Source of the DNA: UBA6544 sp038131165
Lineage (GTDB): Bacteria > Pseudomonadota > Alphaproteobacteria > UBA8366
NCBI GenBank assembly: GCA_038131165.1
Contig: JAYPOZ010000113.1
Span: forward strand, 1-11,909
DNA: 11,909 nt
Direction of reading: 5' to 3'
The position numbers were made by a program, and so were the translations under genes. This document shows, piece after piece, positions 7,148-11,909 of this stretch. Position 1 is the first letter of the stretch. Each line of letters starts with the position of its first letter. Under the pieces are notes generated by a model, which saw only the letters and a program-made list of their open reading frames with translations, had not been told where the DNA came from and ran no database searches.

Positions 7148-8668
7148 ATGACGCAGCGTTGGGTTGCCGCGGTTTTGCGGCACGAAACGAATACATTCTC
7201 GCCGATCGAAACGCCGGTGCGGGATTTCGGCCGGATCGGGCCGACCGACGGCCCGGCGCGCGGCGAGGATACTTGGCGTTACTATCGCGGTACCAACAAT
7301 CCTGTTGCTGCGTATATCGACCTTGCCGAGGAAGCGGGGGCCGCGCTCGATTTTCCCATCGCCGGAAACGCCCATCCGAGCGCTCCGGCGCCGGATGAAA
7401 TTCTCGACCTCACGGCCGATGCCATCATTGGGTCGATTTCTAAAGGCTGTGAAGCGTTGTTCCTGGATCTGCACGGCGCGATGGTCACGCAAGGCTTTGA
7501 CGACGGTGAAGGCGAGTTGCTGCGCCGCATTCGTGCGGTTGCCCCGGAACTGCCGATTGCCGTCGCTCTCGATTATCACACCAATATGTCGGCGGCGATG
7601 GTCGAGAATGCGACCGTCGTCTGCGGTTACCGCACTTATCCCCATGTCGACATGTACGAGACCGGGATGCGGGCGGGCAAGACCCTGATCCGCGCGCTGC
7701 GCGGCGAGGTCGATCCGGTAATGGCGTGGCATTCGCTGCCGGTGCTCACGCATATGAACCGTCATGCGCCGTCCATGCAGCCCATGCGGTCGGTGATGGA
7801 ACGGGCCATGAAGGCCGAGGCCGACGGGGCCGTCCTGAATGCGTCGCTGTTCGGATGTTTTCCGCTGTCGGATATCCCTCATGTGGGATTGTCCGGGGTC
7901 GTCGTTGCCGACGGAGACCGGGATGCGGCGGAGCGGTTTCTGTTCGACCTCATGCAGGAACTCTGGGACAAACGCGACGAGTTCGTCTTCGAGGTCGAAC
8001 CCATTGCGGAGTCGATTGCGGCCGCGCGGGCGATTGCGCCGGGCAAGGGGCCCGTGATGCTGATCGATCACGGCGATAATTGCGGCTCCGGCGGCAATCA
8101 GGATGTGATGGCGGTACTGGCGGAAGTCATCGCTCAGGGGCTGGAGAACGTGTGCGCCGGGCCGTTCAGCGATCCGGAGGCCGTCGCGGAAATGATCGAC
8201 GCGGGCGTCGGTGCCCAAGTGACGGTGAAATTGGGCGGCAAGGTCGATATGCCGGCAATGTCGCTGACGGGAGACCCCGTCACGGTTACGGGGACGGTAA
8301 AGCGCATTACCGACGGCAGTTTCACGGTAACCGGTCCGATGTTCACGGGGGTGAAGTTGAATATCGGCCGCACGGTCGTGCTCGATACGGGGAAGGTCGA
8401 AATTGTCGTTTCGGAAGGCCGCTACGAACCGTTCGATCAAGGGTGTTTTACGCATGCGGGGATCGACCCGGCGAAGAAAAGCTATGTGTTGCTGAAATCG
8501 CGACAGCACTTCCGGGCCGGATTCGAGCCGATCGCCCGCGAGATCGTCATGATCTCGGGGCCGGGTACGTGCACGTCCGATTACACGTTATTCCCCTGGA
8601 AGGATCTGCGTCGTCCGGTTTATCCGCTCGATCCGGACGTCGAATCTAATCTGCCCTCGCAGAGCTGA
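7148..8668 (+). CDS. M81 family metallopeptidase (MlrC/microcystinase C-like)
   Basis: The 506-residue protein is a full-length member of peptidase family M81, named for MlrC, the zinc enzyme that cleaves linearised microcystin in sphingomonads. Most family members are in organisms that never meet microcystin and have unknown amide or peptide substrates. Recognisable family motifs are RHETNTFSP near the N-terminus, LDLHGAM (106-112), LDYHTN (Asp142, His144) and YPHVDMYETG (His166, Asp168, Glu171). HGDNCGSGGNQD starts at His308. These Asp/His/Glu clusters are the likely metal ligands, though I have not assigned individual roles. No signal peptide is visible, so it should be cytoplasmic. GAAAGG at 7132-7137, ten bases before the ATG, supports the start. 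It is the last gene of the CoA-transferase/crotonase cluster, which suggests that it feeds or trims a substrate for that pathway. This link is inferred from position only. Confidence 0.93.
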   Translation: MTQRWVAAVLRHETNTFSPIETPVRDFGRIGPTDGPARGEDTWRYYRGTNNPVAAYIDLAEEAGAALDFPIAGNAHPSAPAPDEILDLTADAIIGSISKGCEALFLDLHGAMVTQGFDDGEGELLRRIRAVAPELPIAVALDYHTNMSAAMVENATVVCGYRTYPHVDMYETGMRAGKTLIRALRGEVDPVMAWHSLPVLTHMNRHAPSMQPMRSVMERAMKAEADGAVLNASLFGCFPLSDIPHVGLSGVVVADGDRDAAERFLFDLMQELWDKRDEFVFEVEPIAESIAAARAIAPGKGPVMLIDHGDNCGSGGNQDVMAVLAEVIAQGLENVCAGPFSDPEAVAEMIDAGVGAQVTVKLGGKVDMPAMSLTGDPVTVTGTVKRITDGSFTVTGPMFTGVKLNIGRTVVLDTGKVEIVVSEGRYEPFDQGCFTHAGIDPAKKSYVLLKSRQHFRAGFEPIAREIVMISGPGTCTSDYTLFPWKDLRRPVYPLDPDVESNLPSQS

Positions 8669-8672
8669 TCTT

Positions 8673-8692
8673 TTCGGCGATAACCGAATTTT
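8673..8692 (+). terminator. Weak candidate terminator after the M81 gene
   Basis: TTCGG (8673-8677) pairs with CCGAA (8684-8688) across a six-base loop and is followed by TTTT. The stem has only five pairs and the T-run is short, so termination would be inefficient. The position, just after the M81 stop and before the glycosyltransferase leader, is appropriate. Confidence 0.25.
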
Positions 8693-8695
8693 CAA

Positions 8696-8725
8696 GTGAC
8701 ATTCCAGTGTCTGACACCATATCTT
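8696..8725 (+). promoter_or_regulatory. Candidate promoter with palindromic operator for the glycosyltransferase
   Basis: GTGACA (8696-8701, five of six to TTGACA) is 18 bases before TATCTT (8720-8725, four of six to TATAAT). The spacer contains a perfect interrupted palindrome, GTGTC-T-GACAC (8707-8717), where a repressor would block polymerase. The surrounding 8669-8807 holds no open gene and is AT-richer than its flanks. This is a motif match, unproven. Confidence 0.3.
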
Positions 8726-8790
8726 CGTTGTGGGCGAGAGGGGACTGCCGTTATATCGGCCAATTGAGTTTTGGTTGTACGGCGGTTTGC

Positions 8791-8798
8791 GGGAAGGG
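8791..8798 (+). promoter_or_regulatory. Shine-Dalgarno supporting a TTG start
   Basis: GGGAAGGG ends nine bases before TTG 8808. The first in-frame ATG is at 9069 (codon 88) and would delete the nucleotide-sugar-binding half of the domain, so the TTG is the sensible start. Confidence 0.65.
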
Positions 8799-8807
8799 CG
8801 TTAATTC

Positions 8808-9959
8808 TTGTCTGCTTTAGTTAGTATCGGCATCCCCATTTCGGACAGTGTTGGGGGTTTATCGCTGACGATTGATTCTTTGTTGAATCAATCCCATTCC
8901 AATTTCGAGGTGTTTCTCGTCGACGATACCGGCGACGATGCCAGCAGCGCGGTCTGTATCAATGAGGCGGATCGCGACGATCGGATCGGCTATGTGAAGA
9001 CACCGGGTCACTTCGGTGTCCTGCCCGCCCACGCCGAGGCCCTGGCCCGCAGCAAGGGGAGTTACTTCATGTGGCTGGGGGTCGGAGACCGGCTTTCTCC
9101 GGAGTTCCTCGGCCGTTGCGTCGCCCGCATGGAAGAGAAAACCGATCTTTCATTGGCGATCGGACGGTCGAAAATTTCTGACACCGCCAATGTGGACGAA
9201 AGCGAGGCGTATTTACCGGAAGTGAACATTTCGGAAGGCGATCCGGTGCGGCGGGTGGAGAGCTTTCTTGAATCGGACGTCGGACTGGACCTTTGGTATG
9301 GTCTGTTCCGCCGGCCATTCGTGTCTTCGATCCCGTTCCGGAATGCCATCGGTTTCGAGTTTGCGTTCTTGGCCGAGGTCGCGTTCGCCGGAAAAATGGA
9401 GTCCGTGCAAGGGGTATGGTCCGAACGCCGCGGACCCCTGGAAGAAACGACCGCGGATGGGGACGAGTCGGAACCGACCGATACGCTCGGCGTGCCTGCG
9501 TTCCAATGGAGCGATCCGTATCTGGTTCTCGCGGTTCAGCTTTTTTGCAACATCGCGTTTCTGTCCGACAATTTCGCGTCGTTGCCGCGGATCGACAGAC
9601 TACGCCTGGCGGTTCGGGCATACACTCGGATAGCGGACCGCTGGAAGATCAATGACGAGGGGCAGTTCATATCCTTCGCCGTCAGAGTCTTCCCGGAGGC
9701 CCGCATGACGGACCGCATGCACGAGCTGCGGCTCTATCTGGCGGAGACGCTTTATTCGCAGGCACAGAGCAAGGCCCTTTTCGAGCCGTTGTCGCGGGCG
9801 GAGGAGATCATCAACGGGTTGTGCCGGATCAAGATCGGACGACTGCCGGCGACACAGAAAGAGCGCGAGATCGTCTCGAAAATAAGGTCCCGCTTCGATT
9901 CGACGAAGTACGAGAGCTTTAAGAATCGAGCCGTGCTCGCGCTCGCTCTGTTTCTGTAG
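8808..9959 (+). CDS. Glycosyltransferase family 2 (GT-A fold) protein
   Basis: The 383-residue protein probably transfers a sugar from a nucleotide-sugar donor, for example in cell-surface polysaccharide or protein glycan assembly. It opens directly with a GT2 Rossmann-like core: VSIGIPISDSVGGLSLTIDSLLNQSHSNFEVFLVDDT is spread over residues 5-41, with Asp39/Asp40 as the first acidic pair. The metal-binding position expected as Asp-x-Asp reads GVGD (91-94), keeping only the last aspartate. A YGLFRR segment and a later FEFAFLAEVAFAGK segment resemble the acceptor-side part of GT2 enzymes. Beyond residue 230 it is a helical region I cannot match to a family. No transmembrane helix is obvious apart from a short hydrophobic C-terminal end (VLALALFL). 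It starts at TTG with a good ribosome site. It follows the M81 gene by 139 bp with its own candidate promoter and converges on the TcuA-like gene. The fold is fairly sure; donor and acceptor are unknown. Confidence 0.78.
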   Translation: MSALVSIGIPISDSVGGLSLTIDSLLNQSHSNFEVFLVDDTGDDASSAVCINEADRDDRIGYVKTPGHFGVLPAHAEALARSKGSYFMWLGVGDRLSPEFLGRCVARMEEKTDLSLAIGRSKISDTANVDESEAYLPEVNISEGDPVRRVESFLESDVGLDLWYGLFRRPFVSSIPFRNAIGFEFAFLAEVAFAGKMESVQGVWSERRGPLEETTADGDESEPTDTLGVPAFQWSDPYLVLAVQLFCNIAFLSDNFASLPRIDRLRLAVRAYTRIADRWKINDEGQFISFAVRVFPEARMTDRMHELRLYLAETLYSQAQSKALFEPLSRAEEIINGLCRIKIGRLPATQKEREIVSKIRSRFDSTKYESFKNRAVLALALFL

Positions 9960-9961
9960 GG

Positions 9962-11446
9962 CTAGCCTTTCGCGGCGGCGCCTGCGGACGTTCCGGCCAT
10001 CCGGCCGAAGACGGCGCCGGATGTCAGGCCCGTACCGCCCGGGTAGTTGAAGTAGAAAATTCCGCCGACCAACTCGCCCGCGGCATAGAGGCCCGGTATC
10101 GGATGGTTGTCCGAATCGACGACCTGCCCCGACGACGGATCGATCTTGAGACCGCCGAAGGTAAAGGTGATGCCGCAGGTGATTTGATAGGCTTCGTAGG
10201 GGGGCTTATCGAGCTTGTTCGCCCAATTGGTCTTGTTCAGCTCCAAGCCTTTCGTGCCGCGGCCGTCGAGCACCGTCGGGTTGAAGGTCACGTCTTCCAT
10301 GACGGCGTTGTTGAAGTCCTTGACCGTCTGGACGAACTGGTTGGCGTTTACCCCTTCCAACTTGGTTGCGAGTTCTTCGATGGTGTCCGCCGTCACCTTG
10401 GTGATCTGCCGGATCCGGTATTCGTCGCGCAGTTTGTCGGTCACCTTTTGGTCAAAGACCTGCCAGGCGAGTTGATTCGGCTGCTTGAGGACTTCGCCGC
10501 CGTACTTGGCGTAGGTGTAGTTGCGGAAATCCAGGCCTTCGTCGACGAAGCGTTTGCCGTCCGCATTCACGATGATGCCGAGCGGATAGCTGTGTTTCTG
10601 AAAATTGTCGCCGACTTCGAGATCGCCATACGGCGGTGCGTTGAAGTCCCAGCCGACCGAGTGACAGCCGGACCAGTTGCCATAGGGCATGGCACCGATA
10701 TCGAGGGCCATCCGGATCGCGTCGCCGGTGTTGTAGCGGGTACCGCGGACCTTCGCGAGCTCCCAGCCGGGGCCGAGGTAACGCGTCCGCATTTCGGCAT
10801 TGGCCTCGAATCCGCCCGCCGCGAGGACGACCGCCTTGGCGGTGATTTCGCGGACTTTGCCCTTTTCCTTCACCTTGACGCCGGTCACCTTCTCGTCGTC
10901 ATAGAGCAGGGAGAGGGCGCGGGTCTCAAAGAGGACGTCGATACCGTTCTTCTGCGCGATTTCGAGCTCGCTCTGGACCAGGCCCGGCCCGCCGCCCCAG
11001 GTTTCGACGCAAAGGCCGCCCCAGAACTTGAACTTGCCGTCGACCTTAAAGGCCTGGCGTCCGTAACTCGGCTGGAAGCGCACGCCCTTCTCCCGCATCC
11101 ATTGCAGGGTGGGAAGACTTTGCGTGACCAAAACTTCGACGAGATCCGCGTCGCAGCGATAGTTCGTGATGCGGTACATGTCGTCGTAGAAATCGTCCGC
11201 GGTATAGACGCCGAAATCGGTATTCTCGATTTCGTCCGGGTTCAGGTCCATGACCGTCACCAGGTCTTCCACGCCATTGTGGGCGAAGCGAATGGCACCC
11301 GCGGTATAGCGGCTGTTGCCGCCGAAGTCGTCCTCGGGCGCGCGCTCGAGGACGGCGACCTTCGCGCCCTGGTCGATGGCGGCAGCGAACGCGGAACAAA
11401 AGGCGGCGTTGCCCGCGCCGACAACGATCACGTCATAATCACTCAT
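9962..11446 (-). CDS. tcuA: TcuA-like FAD-dependent dehydrogenase/reductase (fumarate reductase flavoprotein family)
   Basis: This 494-residue flavoprotein belongs to the FAD-binding-2 family with succinate dehydrogenase/fumarate reductase flavoproteins. It most resembles TcuA, which oxidises tricarballylate to cis-aconitate in Salmonella. The N-terminal dinucleotide fold has VVGAGNAAF (Gly10, Gly12 and Ala15 replacing the third Gly, as in TcuA), Glu34 for the FAD ribose, and GGNSRYTAGAIRFA (42-55). The segment VVLAAGGFEAN closes the FAD domain. The mobile capping domain occupies the middle, with NADGKRFVDEGLDFRNY as the likely substrate-side region. The C-terminus has GLYAAGELVGG and YPGGTGLTSGAVFGRMAG, typical of the family. 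There is no signal peptide or heme-binding CxxCH. The expected partners TcuB (electron transfer), TcuC (transporter) and TcuR are not beside it, so another unsaturated or dicarboxylic acid, or a ketosteroid-like substrate, is possible. The symbol is by resemblance only. Confidence 0.85.
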   Translation of the reverse strand: MSDYDVIVVGAGNAAFCSAFAAAIDQGAKVAVLERAPEDDFGGNSRYTAGAIRFAHNGVEDLVTVMDLNPDEIENTDFGVYTADDFYDDMYRITNYRCDADLVEVLVTQSLPTLQWMREKGVRFQPSYGRQAFKVDGKFKFWGGLCVETWGGGPGLVQSELEIAQKNGIDVLFETRALSLLYDDEKVTGVKVKEKGKVREITAKAVVLAAGGFEANAEMRTRYLGPGWELAKVRGTRYNTGDAIRMALDIGAMPYGNWSGCHSVGWDFNAPPYGDLEVGDNFQKHSYPLGIIVNADGKRFVDEGLDFRNYTYAKYGGEVLKQPNQLAWQVFDQKVTDKLRDEYRIRQITKVTADTIEELATKLEGVNANQFVQTVKDFNNAVMEDVTFNPTVLDGRGTKGLELNKTNWANKLDKPPYEAYQITCGITFTFGGLKIDPSSGQVVDSDNHPIPGLYAAGELVGGIFYFNYPGGTGLTSGAVFGRMAGTSAGAAAKG

Positions 11447-11455
11447 AGATATTTT

Positions 11456-11460
11456 CTCCT
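11456..11460 (-). promoter_or_regulatory. Shine-Dalgarno of the TcuA-like gene
   Basis: On the minus strand AGGAG lies nine bases upstream of the ATG at 11446-11444. It is a strong ribosome site that settles the start, which is also exactly where the conserved flavoprotein N-terminus begins. Confidence 0.8.
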
Positions 11461-11474
11461 TGGGCCCATCTGAA

Positions 11475-11503
11475 GCCTCGGCTCAACAGAGGCAAGGCGC
11501 CTC
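11475..11503 (-). other. Possible alternative-pairing stems in the TcuA-like leader
   Basis: Read on the minus strand, GAGGC (11503-11499), GCCTC (11493-11489) and GAGGC (11479-11475) follow one another. The middle copy can pair with either outer copy, giving two mutually exclusive short hairpins just upstream of the ribosome site. The stems are only five pairs, so this may be chance. Confidence 0.2.
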
Positions 11504-11557
11504 CAGGCCGGATTTACGTCAATTCCAATCTCTATTTATCCCATTCCGTCAGGATAT

Positions 11558-11576
11558 CGAGCCGAAAATCGGCTCG
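11558..11576. repeat. 19-nt perfect inverted repeat in the divergent intergenic region
   Basis: CGAGCCGA (11558-11565) and TCGGCTCG (11569-11576) are exact complements around AAA. No T-tract follows on either strand, which argues against an intrinsic terminator. It lies 112 bp upstream of the TcuA-like start and 38 bp from the FNR-type box, so it may be an operator or a leader hairpin. Confidence 0.55.
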
Positions 11577-11613
11577 GTCCAATAAATTTCACTTCCCCAA
11601 ACCATCGGATTTC

Positions 11614-11627
11614 TTGATCTAGATCAA
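11614..11627. promoter_or_regulatory. FNR/FixK-type binding site (anaerobox)
   Basis: TTGATCTAGATCAA is a perfect match to the FNR-family consensus TTGAT-N4-ATCAA and is a complete palindrome. It centres about 85 bp upstream of the ATG of the small membrane protein at 11706. If the site acts at -41.5, transcription would start near 11662, giving a leader of about 44 nt. It is about 174 bp from the divergent TcuA-like start, less typical for activation but possible. Oxygen-limitation control is therefore likely for the rightward gene. Confidence 0.75.
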
Positions 11628-11705
11628 GGACCGGTCGGAAGAGGTCGAATAAGCTCCGCCCATTGATGTGCCGGTACGATTGGGACCGAGGAGCGGGAGA
11701 GAAGA

Positions 11706-11882
11706 ATGGGAAGCGGACGTACGGTCATGGGTTTGGCAATGGTGCTGGTGAGCCTGATTGGGCTGATTATGGCGAGTCAGGCGGTCGACACGGCCATCTA
11801 TCTAAGCGGTCTCGCGTTATTCGTGTTTGGCGTGCTGTTCGTCTATCGGATGTTTGACGTCAGCGCCTTTGGGACAGATTGA
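11706..11882 (+). CDS. Small two-helix membrane protein, 58 residues, FNR-box associated
   Basis: This short gene starts at ATG 11706 with GGGAG six bases upstream and ends at TGA 11882. The product is almost entirely hydrophobic. A short basic N-terminus (MGSGRT) precedes helix 1 (about 6-24, VMGLAMVLVSLIGLIMAS). The hinge QAVDT leads to helix 2 (about 30-49, AIYLSGLALFVFGVLFVYRM), and a short tail carries two aspartates. I do not recognise a named family. By size and by the anaerobox upstream it could be an accessory subunit of a respiratory complex or a regulator of a membrane transporter. A competing open frame across the same bases lacks hydrophobic or family character. A strong Shine-Dalgarno follows its stop by about 12 bases, so it is probably the first gene of an operon that continues beyond the window. 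Confidence 0.75.
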   Translation: MGSGRTVMGLAMVLVSLIGLIMASQAVDTAIYLSGLALFVFGVLFVYRMFDVSAFGTD

Positions 11883-11893
11883 GGCCTCTGCGT

Positions 11894-11902
11894 AAGGGAG
11901 GA
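11894..11902 (+). promoter_or_regulatory. Shine-Dalgarno of a gene starting just beyond the window
   Basis: AAGGGAGGA, near-complementary to the 16S rRNA 3' end, is followed by only seven bases (TTTTTGG) before the window ends. A start codon at about position 11910 would have ideal spacing. The gene itself is not visible. Confidence 0.5.
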
Positions 11903-11909
11903 TTTTTGG

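Noticed and set aside
6944..8509. A 521-codon minus-strand open frame over the crotonase and M81 genes
   Set aside because: It is antisense to two confidently identified genes and rich in His/Arg/Gln with no recognisable domain; a composition artefact.
10103..11473. A 456-codon plus-strand open frame over the TcuA-like gene
   Set aside because: It mirrors the codon pattern of the flavoprotein on the other strand; the repetitive Val/Asp/Glu/Arg text has no domain features, and the TcuA-like frame has FAD motifs and a strong ribosome site.
11663..11857. A 64-codon plus-strand frame overlapping the small membrane protein
   Set aside because: Its product is a mixed hydrophilic sequence without features. 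The other frame encodes two clean membrane helices and has a well-spaced Shine-Dalgarno.

Overview
The window looks like chromosomal DNA of a GC-rich alphaproteobacterium, probably a Rhodospirillales-type marine or environmental lineage. This is inferred from gene content, base composition and the PrtD/PrtE-style secretion genes; there is no rRNA or marker phylogeny to confirm it. Almost the whole window is coding. I see no insertion sequence, CRISPR array, tRNA or phage gene.

Region by region: (1) 98-3117 holds two overlapping genes for the inner-membrane part of a type I secretion system, an ABC permease/ATPase and an HlyD-type adaptor. Neither a secreted RTX-like substrate nor a TolC-type outer-membrane channel is present. 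(2) 3207-5027 is the translational GTPase typA/bipA, preceded by its own candidate promoter. (3) 5109-8668 is a co-directional, closely spaced trio: a class III (CaiB/BaiF) CoA-transferase, a crotonase-fold protein that lacks both classical hydratase glutamates, and a full-length M81 (MlrC-like) metallopeptidase. It reads like a small catabolic operon that loads an acid onto CoA and remodels it, beside an amide- or peptide-cleaving enzyme; the substrate is unknown. (4) 8808-9959 is a family 2 glycosyltransferase that starts at TTG. (5) On the minus strand, 9962-11446 is a TcuA-like FAD-dependent dehydrogenase/reductase. It meets the glycosyltransferase tail to tail with only two bases between stop codons. 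(6) The 259-bp divergent region 11447-11705 carries a 19-nt inverted repeat and a perfect FNR/FixK-type box. The box sits well placed upstream of a 58-residue two-helix membrane protein (11706-11882). A strong Shine-Dalgarno at the very end of the window suggests that another gene follows this small gene.

The points most worth a second look are the crotonase without its catalytic glutamates inside the CoA-transferase/M81 cluster, the FNR-box-controlled mini membrane protein, and the ABC exporter with a degenerate signature motif. I did not find an unmistakable new system. The best candidate for undescribed biology is the CoA-transferase/atypical crotonase/M81 trio.
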